A stretch of DNA of 64,000 nt from Streptomyces graminofaciens. GTDB lineage: Bacteria > Actinomycetota > Actinomycetes > Streptomycetales > Streptomycetaceae. The DNA lies in the NCBI RefSeq assembly GCF_030294945.1, contig NZ_AP018448.1:5796001-5860000 (forward strand). The letters run 5' to 3'. Of this stretch, positions 1 to 8,943 are shown piece by piece. Made by a program: the position numbers and the translations under genes. Under the pieces are notes generated by a model. The model was given only the letters and a program-made list of their open reading frames with translations. It did no database searches and had not been told where the DNA came from. Within the stretch, counting starts at the first letter, position 1. The number at the start of each line of letters is the position of its first letter.

Positions 1-135
1 CGCCACCGCGAAGGGGCGGGCCGCCGGGGGGCCGACCAGGTCGACGTGGGTGCGGTTGCCGTCGGCGGCCGCCCTGATCGCTTCCGCGAGGGCCGCGTCC
101 TTGACGACGACGTCGAGCAGACCGTGCAGGCTCAT
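1..135 (-). CDS. mfd: Transcription-repair coupling factor Mfd, N-terminal fragment
   Basis: Partial gene: only the first 45 codons are inside the window and the rest runs off the left edge. The start reads MSLHGLLDVVVKD, then AEAIRAAADG and HVDLVGPPAARPFAVA, which I recognise as the conserved N-terminus of streptomycete Mfd (UvrB-like module 1). Mfd is the SF2 translocase that removes stalled RNA polymerase and recruits UvrA. The ATG at 133-135 is preceded by a GGAAG-like ribosome-binding site. The helicase motifs lie outside the window, so the call rests on the N-terminal signature and on the gene order. Confidence 0.8.
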   Translation of the reverse strand, partial: MSLHGLLDVVVKDAALAEAIRAAADGNRTHVDLVGPPAARPFAVA

Positions 136-270
136 GAAGGGCTTCCATCCCGGAGAGAGGGCAACGCGAACCACCCGACACGTCTCACGGGCCGGGGGTG
201 CCCAGCCTACGACTCGACACTGACATCGCGCCTTACGGGCGAGGGTCGGAAGGGGGGCACGGGGCCCTGG

Positions 271-300
271 GACCCCGGGTCCTTGATCGGACCCGGGGTC
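271..300. terminator. GC-rich hairpin
   Basis: Perfect 12-bp stem (GACCCCGGGTCC, 271-282, with its complement at 289-300) around a 6-nt TTGATC loop. It lies 3' of the minus-strand XRE gene and upstream of mfd. There is no U-tract, so terminator function is an inference. Confidence 0.4.
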
Positions 301-462
301 TTGCGGACCGGGCCTCGGCGTCGTCTTGGGGACCATGACCGCACCTCTTGACGCTGCACGCCGCCGATCAGGGGATGACTGGGCGGTGGTACGCGGGTGC
401 GAAGTTATGGGAGACGCCAGGGCTCGCCGGTCTGCGCGGGATGTTGCGGTTACTTCGGGTAT

Positions 463-480
463 TACCTGGTGTTACAGGTA
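463..480. promoter_or_regulatory. Inverted repeat TACCTG-N6-CAGGTA
   Basis: Perfect 6-bp arms separated by 6 nt in the mfd/XRE intergenic region. The shape fits a dimeric regulator site, but no regulator can be assigned. Confidence 0.3.
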
Positions 481-568
481 CTGACTTTTTTGCTTCCTTC
501 TGCGGGTTCTACCGGTTTTGCGGGTTTCTTTCTGCGGGTTCCACCCGTTATGCGGTCGTGCGCCGAAC

Positions 569-1072
569 TCAGCGCGTAGGGTTCCAGCCGTACAGCGGCC
601 GGGAGACCATGCGCCCCTGCTGAGGGACGGTCATTCCCCTTTCGCGCGGGCCGGGCACGCCCCCTTGCAATGGTCCTCTCATACCCCTTTCTCCGGGGCC
701 TCCCATACCGCCCATCGTCCTCTCCTCCGATTCGCCCATACCTCCGAACGAAGCCGTTACACCGCGTCCGGGTTCGATGGAGACGAGCAGCGGGGAGCCG
801 AACGCCGAGGCGATGCGTTCCAGTAACGGAAATGTCGGCATGCACTTCCCGTGCTCCAGTCTGGATATCGCCGCCTGCGTCATCCCGGAGAGTTCGGCGA
901 GACGCGTCTGCGTCATTCCGATCTCCGTGCGGCGGGTCCGCACGGCCCTCCCCAGGGATTCCTCCAACGGCTCCCTCGACGGTTCCCTCGATGGTTCTCT
1001 CGATGGTTCTCTGCGAAGTGTTCTGTCACCCGGATGCTCCCGGCTCGTCCCCCGTGGATAACGGCCCACCAT
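569..1072 (-). CDS. XRE-family DNA-binding protein with low-complexity tails
   Basis: Cytoplasmic helix-turn-helix protein of about 167 aa. The HTH_3 domain lies at roughly residues 45-100: VRTRRTEIGMTQTRLAELSG, then MTQAAISRLEHGKCMP and LLERIASAFG. An N-terminal run of SREP repeats comes from tandem 12-bp repeats in the DNA (about 965-1010). The C-terminus is an unusual Gly/Met/Arg/Glu-rich tail of imperfect GMGG/GERGM repeats. I chose the ATG at 1070-1072, which has a GGAG upstream; a TTG at 1099 is an alternative. It resembles antitoxin-type or autoregulatory HTH proteins (HipB/Xre), but no toxin partner is adjacent. Confidence 0.65.
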   Translation of the reverse strand: MVGRYPRGTSREHPGDRTLRREPSREPSREPSREPLEESLGRAVRTRRTEIGMTQTRLAELSGMTQAAISRLEHGKCMPTFPLLERIASAFGSPLLVSIEPGRGVTASFGGMGESEERTMGGMGGPGERGMRGPLQGGVPGPRERGMTVPQQGRMVSRPLYGWNPTR

Positions 1073-1507
1073 CACTCCAGGATGTTGAGTTGTGCCCAAG
1101 ATTTCTTTCTAGATCTTTTCCAGGTCGATCTTCGGATCGGTTTCCAGGTCGGCTTGCAGGTCTGCTCACAGGTGGGCTTCCGGCTCGAGAGCACCACCAG
1201 CCCCTCCTGTGAGCCGTCGTCCAGCCTGACCCCGTTCGGACGTGAGTTCCAGTCCAGTCCGGTACCGGTTCTACCGGTTCCGATGCGGGCGTGTATCAGT
1301 TCTGTCTCAAGCAGCACCGCCGCCTGTCCATCCGGGTCCGCTCTCCGATCGCACATATCACGGGGCACATATAGCAGAGCTGCTATGAAAGGACCGCACT
1401 GCCCAAAAGGCCAATTGCCCGCCGGGACCCGGGCGTGCCAGCGTTGCCGACACCCAACAGGTATCCAGCAGGAAACCTTCAGCACCCGGACCGAAAAGGA
1501 CAGCAAC
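1073..1507. other. Divergent intergenic region with CAGGT repeats
   Basis: About 430 bp between the XRE gene (minus) and the phospholipase gene (plus). At 1120-1175 the motif CAGGT recurs four times at irregular 15-25 bp spacing. An open frame continues upstream of the phospholipase signal peptide, but its composition is unlike a protein and it would bury the signal sequence. I therefore treat it as noncoding promoter and leader DNA. Confidence 0.4.
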
Positions 1508-2047
1508 TTGAGAACGTTGCGTACGACCATTCCCGGTGCCACTCTTTCGGCCGTTCTCCTCATCACCGGCGGAGCGGTTTCCGCACAGGCCGCCGAATCC
1601 GTACCCCAGGCAGCCACCGTCACCAAAGCGCAGAAGCTCGCAAAGTTGAAGACCCTCACGGGGAACTCGGCAGGCTCCCAGAACAACTGGTTCACGGCGC
1701 TCGGGCAGCACCGGCAGAACAAGCCGGCGATCAAGCAGTACGGATTCAACTGGAACACCAACTACTGCACCAAGGCGCCGGAGAAGATCCCGGGTGGGTA
1801 CGACTTCTCGTTCCCGTGTCACCGGCATGACTTCGGTTACCGCAACTACAAGACGATCGCGGGCAAGGCCGTGTTCAAGCGGGACCACAAACTCCGGATC
1901 GACCAGGCGTTCCTCGGTGACATGAACCGCGTCTGCGGCCGGAAGTTCTGGGCCGACACGATGACACCGACCCAGCGGAAGAAGGCGAAGGCGGCCTGCC
2001 TGTCCACAGCGAAGAAGTACTACGGGGCTGTCCGCGCCATCGACTAA
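1508..2047 (+). CDS. Secreted prokaryotic phospholipase A2
   Basis: Exported lipase of 179 aa. The TTG start at 1508 follows AAAGGA by 7 nt and opens a signal peptide (LRTLRTTIPG, then ATLSAVLLIT, cleavage near AQA-A at residues 28-30). The catalytic His-Asp pair of the bacterial PLA2 family is in CHRHDFGYRN (residues 104-113), and four cysteines could form two disulfides. These enzymes hydrolyse the sn-2 ester of phospholipids, usually Ca2+-dependently. An in-frame ATG at 1385 would add about 41 residues before the signal peptide and is less likely. Family assignment is confident; substrate and role are inferred. Confidence 0.85.
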   Translation: MRTLRTTIPGATLSAVLLITGGAVSAQAAESVPQAATVTKAQKLAKLKTLTGNSAGSQNNWFTALGQHRQNKPAIKQYGFNWNTNYCTKAPEKIPGGYDFSFPCHRHDFGYRNYKTIAGKAVFKRDHKLRIDQAFLGDMNRVCGRKFWADTMTPTQRKKAKAACLSTAKKYYGAVRAID

Positions 2048-2085
2048 CAGTCCTGGCTCATCCTGGCTCAAAGGGCAAGACCTCC

Positions 2086-2116
2086 CGTGCCGCCGCTCGA
2101 GCCCGGCGGCGGCACG
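2086..2116 (+). terminator. Hairpin downstream of the phospholipase gene
   Basis: A 10-bp stem CGTGCCGCCG/CGGCGGCACG lies 39 nt after the phospholipase stop codon. It is the first of two hairpins between convergent genes. Confidence 0.55.
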
Positions 2117-2123
2117 GTGAACG

Positions 2124-2161
2124 ACGGCGGGGCGTGGGATGCACCCCCCACGCCCCGCCGT
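2124..2161. terminator. Strong hairpin between convergent genes
   Basis: 15-bp perfect stem (2124-2138 with 2147-2161) and an 8-nt loop between the phospholipase (plus) and the ABC permease (minus). It could terminate transcription in both directions. Confidence 0.7.
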
Positions 2162-2195
2162 TCGGGTTTCCCCGACCACTCCCCCGTTTCCTCCA

Positions 2196-4781
2196 CTAAT
2201 CCGTGGCGATCGCGTTGAGCACGTTCATCCGGCCCGCCCGGAACGCCGGGACCAGCGCGGCGAACAGGCCCACGAAGGCCGAGCCGACGAACACCGTGAG
2301 GATGGTCGGCCACGGGATCTCCAGGATCTTCAGGCCCTCCAGGGCGAGGAGCTGCTGGGCGGTGGCGCCCCAGCCCATCCCCAGGCCGAGCCCGAGCAGC
2401 GCGCCGAACAGGGCGATCACGACCGACTCCAGCCGGATCATGCGGCGCAGCTGGCGGCGGGAGAGGCCGATGGCCCGCATCAGGCCGATCTCCCGGGTGC
2501 GCTCGACCACCGACAGGGCCAGGGTGTTCACCACACCGAGGACCGCGACGATGATCGCCAGGGCGAGCAGGCCGTAGACCATGTAGAGCAGCTGGCCGAT
2601 CTGGTCCTTCAGGGCCTGCTTGTAGTCGGTCTGGTCCATGACCTTGACCGTGGGGTCGTCGGCCACGGCGGCCTTGAGCGCCTCATACGTGCGGTCCTGG
2701 TCGCCGCCGTCCTTGGCGGTGGCGAGGAGCGCGGTGTCCAGGGGCAGCTTGTCGGCCGGGACGTACCGCTCGGCGGTGGTGATGCTGGTGTACATCGCGC
2801 CCTGGTCGAGCCCGGTGTCGTCGTCGGTGATCGCGGCGAGCCGCAGCTTCGCCGTACGGCCCCCCTCGAAGGCGACCGACAACGTGTCGCCGACCTTGAC
2901 GCCGGCCTTCTTCGCGAACTCGGAGCCGACGGACATCGCGTTGTCGCCGTAAGCGGCCGAGAGGTCGCCGGAGAGGGTCTCGCGGCGCAGGTCCTCGGTG
3001 TAGCTGCGCTCGGCCGCGAGCAGCTGGCCCTTCTGGTCCGTGCCGTCGGGCGCGGACACGGTGGCCGGCATCTCCTTCAGCCGGGTGACGTGGCCGAGGC
3101 CCGGCACGTCCTCCACGGCCTTGACGGCCGCCGGGTTGAGGGGCTTGCCGCCGTCACCGGCGGTGACGATGTAGTCGGCGCCGACGGACTTGTCCAGTTC
3201 GTCGGTGGCCGAGGCCACCATGGAGGAGCCGACCACGGAGAGGCAGGCGACCAGGGCCAGGCCGATCATCAGGGCCGCGCCCGTGGCGCCCGTACGGCGC
3301 GGGTTGCGCAGCGCGTTGCGCTCGGCCATCCGCCCGACGGAGCCGAAGGCCCGCAGCAGTACCGCGCTCAGCACCCGGACGACCCCGCCCGCGAGCAGCG
3401 GGCCGATGATGACGAAGCCGATGAGCGTGAGGACGATGCCCGCGCCCAGCATCAGCGCGCCCTCGCGCGCCTTGTCGGCGGTGGCCGTCAGGTAGAGCGC
3501 GAAGCCTCCGGCGCCGGTGAGGGTGAGGCCGATGAGGCCCCGTACGAGACCGGCCTTGCGGTCGCCGGGGGTGCCGGCGTCGCGCAGCGCGGCCATCGGG
3601 GAGACCTTGCCGGCGCGGCGGGCGGGCACATAGGCGGCGAGGACGGTGACGACGACGCCGAGCAGCAGGCCGATCGTCGGGGTGGTCCAGGCGACGGTCA
3701 GATCACGGGTGTTCAGTTCCATCCCGGCGGCCGACATCAGCTTCATCAGCCCGACGGCGAGGCCGACGCCCGCACCGACACCGAGGACCGAGCCGACGAC
3801 GCCCAGCAGGGTCGCCTCGACGAGGACCGACCGGTTGACCTGGCCCCGGGAGGAGCCGATCGCCCGCATCAGGCCGATCTCGCGGGTGCGCTGGGCGACC
3901 AGCATGGAGAAGGTGTTGATGATGAGGAAGATGCCGACGAGGAACGCGATCCCGGCGAAGCCGAGCATGCCGTAGCGGATGACGTTCATGAACTCGTCGA
4001 CGTCGCTGCGGTTGGCGTCCGCGGTCTCCTGCTGCGTACGGACCTGGTACGCCTTGCTGTCGTCCAGTGCGGCGACGACGTTCTTCTTGAGCTGCGTGTC
4101 GCTGACGCCCTCGGCGCCCGTCACGTTGATCTGGGTGAACCGGCCGGTGGCGCCCAGCAGTCCGGCTTGCGCGGTGGCCGTGTCGAAGAAGACGACGGCG
4201 GCACCGGGGTTGGTCACCTTGAAGGAGGCGATGCCGACGATCCGGGCCTTGATGTCACCGGAGCCGGCGATGGTGCGCAGCTCGTCGCCGAGCTTCAGCC
4301 CGTGCTTGTCGGCGGTGTCCGCGTCGACCATCACCTCGGTCGGGCCGCGCGGCGCGTGCCCGGAGGTGATCTCCATCGAACGCAGGTCGTTCTTCGTCCA
4401 GTTGCCCGCGATGGTCGGGGCGCCGGTCGTGGACCCCATGTTCTCGTTCTCGCTGTCGACGACGGTCACGTCCATCGAACTGACCGCGCCCTCGGCCGAC
4501 TTGGCCCCGTCCGTCTTCGCGACGGACTCGACGAGTGAGGCGGGCAGCGACTCGGGCCGCCCCGTCCGCGAGACCTCGTCGTCCTCCTTGCCCGTGTCGG
4601 CGGAGACCGTCACATCGGAGGCGGTGGCGGAGAAGAGCTTGTCGAACGTCGTGCCCATGGTGTCCGTGAAGACGAGCGTGCCGCTCACGAACGCCACCGA
4701 CAGCAGGACGGCCACGGCCGAGAGGGCCATCCGCCCCTTGTGCGCGAAGAAGTTGCGCATCGAGGTCTTCATGACGGTCAT
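2196..4781 (-). CDS. ABC transporter permease, MacB/FtsX type
   Basis: Integral membrane protein of 861 aa with two FtsX-like domains. The N-terminus (KGRMALSAVAVLLSVAFVSG) is the first transmembrane helix, followed by a large extracytoplasmic MacB-type periplasmic-core-like region. A first FtsX block is at about residues 265-410 (TREIGLMRAIGSSRGQVNRS) and a second at about 725-855 (TREIGLMRAIGLSRRQLRRM). The duplicated TREIGLMRAIG motif is characteristic. Its ATG overlaps the stop of the upstream ATPase (ATGA at 4778-4781), so the two are translationally coupled. Such pairs act in lipid or lipoprotein export and antimicrobial-peptide response; the substrate here is unknown. Confidence 0.9.
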   Translation of the reverse strand: MTVMKTSMRNFFAHKGRMALSAVAVLLSVAFVSGTLVFTDTMGTTFDKLFSATASDVTVSADTGKEDDEVSRTGRPESLPASLVESVAKTDGAKSAEGAVSSMDVTVVDSENENMGSTTGAPTIAGNWTKNDLRSMEITSGHAPRGPTEVMVDADTADKHGLKLGDELRTIAGSGDIKARIVGIASFKVTNPGAAVVFFDTATAQAGLLGATGRFTQINVTGAEGVSDTQLKKNVVAALDDSKAYQVRTQQETADANRSDVDEFMNVIRYGMLGFAGIAFLVGIFLIINTFSMLVAQRTREIGLMRAIGSSRGQVNRSVLVEATLLGVVGSVLGVGAGVGLAVGLMKLMSAAGMELNTRDLTVAWTTPTIGLLLGVVVTVLAAYVPARRAGKVSPMAALRDAGTPGDRKAGLVRGLIGLTLTGAGGFALYLTATADKAREGALMLGAGIVLTLIGFVIIGPLLAGGVVRVLSAVLLRAFGSVGRMAERNALRNPRRTGATGAALMIGLALVACLSVVGSSMVASATDELDKSVGADYIVTAGDGGKPLNPAAVKAVEDVPGLGHVTRLKEMPATVSAPDGTDQKGQLLAAERSYTEDLRRETLSGDLSAAYGDNAMSVGSEFAKKAGVKVGDTLSVAFEGGRTAKLRLAAITDDDTGLDQGAMYTSITTAERYVPADKLPLDTALLATAKDGGDQDRTYEALKAAVADDPTVKVMDQTDYKQALKDQIGQLLYMVYGLLALAIIVAVLGVVNTLALSVVERTREIGLMRAIGLSRRQLRRMIRLESVVIALFGALLGLGLGMGWGATAQQLLALEGLKILEIPWPTILTVFVGSAFVGLFAALVPAFRAGRMNVLNAIATD

Positions 4782-5566
4782 GACGTACGCCCCCGGGCGT
4801 CGAAGTCCTTCATCCGGTCGAGGACGGCGTCGGCGGTCGGCTTGTACATCTCGTCGACGATCCGGCCGTCGGCGAGGTACAGCACCCGGTCCGCGTACGA
4901 GGCGGCCACGGGGTCGTGGGTGACCATGACGATGGTCTGGCCGAGCTCGTCGACGGACCGTCGCAGGAAGCCCAACACCTCTGCGCCCGCACGGGAGTCC
5001 AGGTTTCCGGTCGGCTCGTCACCGAAGATGATCTCGGGCCGGGCGGCCAGGGCACGCGCCACGGCGACCCGCTGCTGCTGACCGCCGGAGAGCTGCGTGG
5101 GCCGGTGCCTCAGCCGGTCGGACAGCCCGACGGTGTCGACGACCCGCCCCAGCCACTCCCTGTCCGGCTTCCGCCCCGCGATGTCCATGGGAAGCGTGAT
5201 GTTCTCCAGCGCGTTCAGCGTCGGCAGCAGGTTGAACGCCTGGAAGATGAACCCGATCCGGTCCCGGCGCAGCTGGGTGAGCTTCTTGTCCTTCAGCCCG
5301 GTGATCTCGGTCTCGTCGAGGTATATCTGCCCACCCGTCACGGTGTCGAGCCCGGCGAGGCAGTGCATCAACGTGGACTTGCCGGACCCCGAGGGCCCCA
5401 TGATCGCGGTGAACCGGCCCCGCGCGATGTCCACGTCGACGTGGTCCAGGGCGACGACGCGGGTCTCCCCCGACCCGTACGCCTTCACGACCTGTCGCGC
5501 CCGCGCGGCAACGGCCGTACGCCCTCCAGTGCCCCCGTGCCTGGTGATGGTCACAGCCGATGTCAC
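4778..5566 (-). CDS. ABC transporter ATP-binding protein (LolD/MacB type)
   Basis: Cytoplasmic ATPase of 262 aa driving the FtsX-type permease encoded next to it. Walker A is GPSGSGKST (57-65), the signature LSGGQQQRVAVARAL begins at 159, Walker B with the following loop is FGDEPTGNLD (181-190), and the H-loop is MVTHDP. The GTG start at 5564-5566 has GGAGA upstream. The stop codon overlaps the permease start. Family assignment is firm; the transported molecule cannot be read from sequence. Confidence 0.92.
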   Translation of the reverse strand: MTSAVTITRHGGTGGRTAVAARARQVVKAYGSGETRVVALDHVDVDIARGRFTAIMGPSGSGKSTLMHCLAGLDTVTGGQIYLDETEITGLKDKKLTQLRRDRIGFIFQAFNLLPTLNALENITLPMDIAGRKPDREWLGRVVDTVGLSDRLRHRPTQLSGGQQQRVAVARALAARPEIIFGDEPTGNLDSRAGAEVLGFLRRSVDELGQTIVMVTHDPVAASYADRVLYLADGRIVDEMYKPTADAVLDRMKDFDARGRTS

Positions 5567-6001
5567 GGTAAGTCTCCTATGTCGGTCAGTGGATGAGTCG
5601 CAGGATGTGCTGCTTCGATGAGTCTGGTGGCGGAGGGCGGTGTGGCGCGCTGGTGCGCGACCCCGTCTTCTCCTGGGGAAAACCCCACCCCTGGTACTGC
5701 GGTCCGTACGACCCCCGTACGTCCCGACCGCCGGGCGAAGTGCTCCCCTTTCGCCCTCCGCCCGCTCCCCAGCGGCGTAGAGCCAGATTAGGAAGCGAGC
5801 CGCCCCTTTCTCCTCCTCCAGCGGTACGAACCCACCCCGGGCCGCAGTACGGAGGTACCCCTAGGGGATCTACACCGAAGGATGCAGTGGGCCTCGGGGT
5901 CCAGGTCCTCCCTCCGGCGCACCCAGGCTGCACCCTGCCGTGGCGTGAGGCACAAGTGGGAGAGTGGTCGGCGGCAGATAGATGCAAGGGGAAGGAATCC
6001 G
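5567..6001. promoter_or_regulatory. Divergent intergenic region with two GC palindromes
   Basis: About 435 bp between the ABC operon (minus) and the exporter gene (plus), with no gene recognised. It contains GGGG-AAAA-CCCC near 5678-5690 and the palindrome CCCCTAGGGG at 5858-5867. Both are plausible operator sites for a regulator of either unit. No regulator is encoded next to them. Confidence 0.4.
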
Positions 6002-7519
6002 GTGGGCGACGCGCGACCCGCGATACGCGGCACGGACGACACGGACGACTCGGGGGGACGGCGCACCGGAACCGACCGGCGAGGAGCGGTCGTGGCCGCC
6101 CTGATGCTGGCCATGGGCCTGGCCGCGCTGGACTCCACGATCGTGTCGACCGCCGTACCGCAGATCGTCGCCGACCTCGGCGGATTCTCGATCTTCTCCT
6201 GGCTGTTCTCGGGCTATCTGCTGGCCGTGACGGTCACGCTCCCCGTCTACGGCAAGCTGTCGGACACCTTCGGCCGCAAGCCGGTGCTGATCGCGGGCGC
6301 GGCCCTCTTCCTGCTGGGCTCGCTGCTGTGCGCCCTGGCCTGGAACATGGCCGCGCTGATCGCCTTCCGGATCGTGCAGGGCCTGGGCGGCGGGGCGTTG
6401 CAGGGCACGGTCCAGACGCTGGCCGCCGACCTCTACCCCCTGGAGGAACGCCCGAAGATCCAGTCGAAGCTGTCCACGGTGTGGGCGGTGTCGGCGGTCG
6501 CCGGCCCGGCGGTGGGAGGCCTGTTGGCCGCGTACGCGGACTGGCGCTGGATCTTCCTCGTCAACCTCCCCGTCGGCGCGGTGGCGGTATGGCTGCTGGT
6601 CCGCCATCTGCACGAGCCGCAGCGGGAGTCGGTCGCCCCCCGGCCCCGTGTCGACTGGGCGGGCGCGCTGGCCGTGTTCGCCTGCGGGGGTGTGCTGCTC
6701 ACGGCCCTGGTGCAGGGCGGGGTGGCCTGGCCCTGGTTCTCCTGGCCCTCGATCGCCCTGCTGGGCACGGGAGTCGTACTGATCGCGGTGGTGGTCCTGG
6801 TCGAACGCCGGGCCGCCGAACCGATCATGCCGGGCTGGGTGTGGCGCCGCCGCACGATCGCGGCGGTGAACCTGGCGCTGGCGGCACTGGGCCTGCTGAT
6901 GATCGCCCCCACGGTCTTCCTGCCGACCTACGCCCAGTCAGTGCTCGACCTGGACCCGATCACGGCGGGCTTCGTCCTCTCCGTCTGGACCCTGAGCTGG
7001 CCGGTGTCGGCGGCGCTCAGCCAGCACGTGTACCGCAGGATCGGCTTCCGCAACACGGCGATGCTGGGCGCGTTCGCGGCGTCACTGACCCTGCTGGCGT
7101 TCCCGTTCCTCCCCTACCCGGGCGCGGCCTGGCAGCCGACGGTGCTGATGCTGCTCCTCGGCGGCGCACTGGGCCTCTTCCAACTCCCCCTCATCATCGG
7201 CGTCCAGTCGACGGTGGAGTGGTCGGAACGCGGCACGGCCACGGCGTCCATCCTCTTCTGCCGCCAGACCGGCCAGACGGTGGGCGCGGCGGTCTTCGGC
7301 GCGGTGGCCAACGGCGTGCTCGCCGCGCGACTGGGCGGCGCAGGCGACCTCGACTCGGTGACCCGCGCGCTGGACGCGGGCCCGGTGGTCGAGCCGGTAC
7401 GCCGGGCGGTGGCGGACGCGGTGCACGCGGTGTACCTCGGCGCGGCGTGCGCGGCGGCGGTGGCGTTCGTCGTCCTGCTGCTCCTGGCCCCGCGCAAATT
7501 CCCGGTGCTGAGGGACTGA
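6002..7519 (+). CDS. MFS drug/proton antiporter, DHA2 family
   Basis: Membrane exporter of about 505 aa, the length of 14-TM DHA2 (EmrB/QacA-type) antiporters. Motif A-like GKLSDTFGRKPVL follows TM2, and the motif-C-like GPAVGGLLA occurs in TM5. TM1 contains the LDSTIVSTAVPQI signature typical of DHA2 members. I chose the GTG at 6002 because GGGGAAGGAA precedes it; the frame is open upstream but that part is not membrane-protein-like. It probably exports toxic amphiphiles or antibiotics by proton antiport. No regulator is adjacent. Confidence 0.88.
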   Translation: MGDARPAIRGTDDTDDSGGRRTGTDRRGAVVAALMLAMGLAALDSTIVSTAVPQIVADLGGFSIFSWLFSGYLLAVTVTLPVYGKLSDTFGRKPVLIAGAALFLLGSLLCALAWNMAALIAFRIVQGLGGGALQGTVQTLAADLYPLEERPKIQSKLSTVWAVSAVAGPAVGGLLAAYADWRWIFLVNLPVGAVAVWLLVRHLHEPQRESVAPRPRVDWAGALAVFACGGVLLTALVQGGVAWPWFSWPSIALLGTGVVLIAVVVLVERRAAEPIMPGWVWRRRTIAAVNLALAALGLLMIAPTVFLPTYAQSVLDLDPITAGFVLSVWTLSWPVSAALSQHVYRRIGFRNTAMLGAFAASLTLLAFPFLPYPGAAWQPTVLMLLLGGALGLFQLPLIIGVQSTVEWSERGTATASILFCRQTGQTVGAAVFGAVANGVLAARLGGAGDLDSVTRALDAGPVVEPVRRAVADAVHAVYLGAACAAAVAFVVLLLLAPRKFPVLRD

Positions 7520-7540
7520 GCCGTACGTATTGTTCCGGGC

Positions 7541-8059
7541 ATGCTGAAGCTGGAGCGCCTGACCCCCGACCACGCGGACGCCTTGTTGGCCTTCGAGACG
7601 GAGAACCGCGCATACTTCGCCCGCTCGATCTCGGACCGCGGTGACGCGTACTTCACGGATTTCGCCGCCCGCCACCAGGCCCTGCTCGACGAACAGGAGA
7701 CCGGCGCCTGCCACTTCCACGTCGTCCTCGATGACAAGGGCGAGCTGATCGCCCGCGTCAACCTCGTCGATGTGACCCCCGACGGCTCGGCGGAACTCGG
7801 CTACCGGGTGGGCGAACGGGCGGCGGGCAAGGGGGTCGCCACGGCCGCGGTGGGGATGGTGTGGCGAGTGGCGGCCGAACGATACGGGCTCACGTCCCTC
7901 ACGGCGGTGACGACGGTCGACAACACCGCGTCCAGGACCGTGCTGGAGCGCAACGGGTTCACCCTGGTGGGGGATGTGACGGTGATGGGGCAGCCGGGGG
8001 TGGCGTATCAGCTCCGCGGCGCCGGTCCGGCCGAGGCGACCCGGGAGGGGCGGCCCTAG
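7541..8059 (+). CDS. GNAT-family N-acetyltransferase (RimJ/RimL-like)
   Basis: 172-aa acetyltransferase. It starts MLKLERLTPDHADAL, has the acetyl-CoA pyrophosphate-binding loop in GYRVGERAAGKGVATAAV and the late-domain motif ASRTVLERNGFTLVG. These are typical of the RimJ/RimL branch, which acetylates protein N-termini or small amines. It begins 21 nt after the exporter stop and could be co-transcribed with it. Its stop overlaps the stop of the convergent coiled-coil gene. Confidence 0.85.
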   Translation: MLKLERLTPDHADALLAFETENRAYFARSISDRGDAYFTDFAARHQALLDEQETGACHFHVVLDDKGELIARVNLVDVTPDGSAELGYRVGERAAGKGVATAAVGMVWRVAAERYGLTSLTAVTTVDNTASRTVLERNGFTLVGDVTVMGQPGVAYQLRGAGPAEATREGRP

Positions 8060-8943
8060 TCGGTCAGTGTCGAGAGGCTGTCGCGGACGTAGTCCATCTG
8101 TGCCCGTACGCCCTCCTCCCGCTCCACGTGTTCGCGCAGGACGCGTTCGGTGTCCCGGGCGACACGCTCCTCGCGGAGGCGCGCCTGCGCGAGGAGTTCG
8201 GCGGCCCGTGCCTCCGCCTCGCTCTGGACCAGGACGGCGGCGTGCTCGGCGTCGACAAGGGCCTGTTCGGCCTCCGCCACCGCCGCCTCCGCGCGGGCGA
8301 CCCGCTCGGCGTGTTCGGCGTCGGACACCGCCGCCCGCTCGGCGGCCTCCCGCTCGATGCCTTCCCACCGTTCGGCGTACTCCTTGGCCTGCTCGGCGAG
8401 CATCCCCTCGGTCCGCTGCCGTACCTCCCGCAGTGCGGCCAGCGCCTCGCCCCGGCCCTCCTTCACCTCGCGCCGCGCTCCGATCCGTACCTCGTCGGCC
8501 TCGGCCCGGGCGGCCAGCAGCCGCTGCCGGGCCCGTTCGTCGGCCTCCTCGCGCACCTCGTCGGCGTACGCCTGCGCGGCCTCCCGCACGTGCTGTCCGG
8601 CCGTCTCGGCGTCCTCGACGATCCGCCGGGCCTCCAGGCGGCCGCCCTCGCGCACGGCCTCGGCCTCCTCGACGCCCAGCTCGAACAGCTCGCGCGCCCG
8701 CGCGCCGAGTGTCTCGTACGTCTGCGGGGCCAGCCGCGCGACCCGCTCCCGCAGTTCGGCCAGTTCCGCCTCCATGTCCCTGGCCAGCACGGTCAGCCGG
8801 GCGGCCCGCTCCCACGCCGCGTCACGGTCCTCGGAGAGAGCCGCCGTGTACGCGTCGACCCGGTCCGGACGGTAGCCACGCCGGACGATGTCGTAGCCGT
8901 AGCCGCGGTCCTGATCGTGGGGCGTCGTCGGTGCGCTGTTCAT
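8056..8943 (-). CDS. DivIVA-like/cellulose-binding-like coiled-coil protein
   Basis: Almost entirely alpha-helical cytoplasmic protein of about 295 aa. A short N-terminal segment GYDIVRRGYRPDRVDAYTAA precedes about 260 residues of Glu/Ala/Arg-rich heptads, a long coiled coil. This is the layout of streptomycete proteins often annotated as cellulose-binding and related to DivIVA/Scy-type polarity scaffolds. The ATG at 8941-8943 has GGAGAGGG upstream. The convergent GNAT gene overlaps it by 4 bp at the stop codons. A structural role is inferred from the coiled coil only. Confidence 0.7.
   Translation of the reverse strand: MNSAPTTPHDQDRGYGYDIVRRGYRPDRVDAYTAALSEDRDAAWERAARLTVLARDMEAELAELRERVARLAPQTYETLGARARELFELGVEEAEAVREGGRLEARRIVEDAETAGQHVREAAQAYADEVREEADERARQRLLAARAEADEVRIGARREVKEGRGEALAALREVRQRTEGMLAEQAKEYAERWEGIEREAAERAAVSDAEHAERVARAEAAVAEAEQALVDAEHAAVLVQSEAEARAAELLAQARLREERVARDTERVLREHVEREEGVRAQMDYVRDSLSTLTD

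Larger units (their letters stand above)
136..568. other. Intergenic region: hairpin, palindrome and short direct repeats
   Basis: No convincing gene. It holds a GC-rich hairpin at 271-300, an inverted repeat TACCTG-N6-CAGGTA at 463-480, and short direct repeats of a TTCTGCGGGTT-like unit at about 497-545. The reading frames here lack family resemblance and overlap the repeats. The region probably carries the mfd promoter and the 3' end of the upstream XRE transcript. Confidence 0.5.

Noticed and set aside
851..1507. N-terminal extension of the phospholipase
   Set aside because: Upstream frame is low complexity and would bury the signal peptide; a TTG with a ribosome-binding site lies at 1508.
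2139..4538. Plus-strand frame of about 800 codons opposite the ABC permease
   Set aside because: It is Arg/Gly/Asp-rich low complexity and mirrors the permease codons; the permease has clear family motifs.
5593..7644. Plus-strand frame of about 680 codons covering the exporter gene
   Set aside because: Frame-shifted reading of the DHA2 exporter; no hydrophobic pattern.
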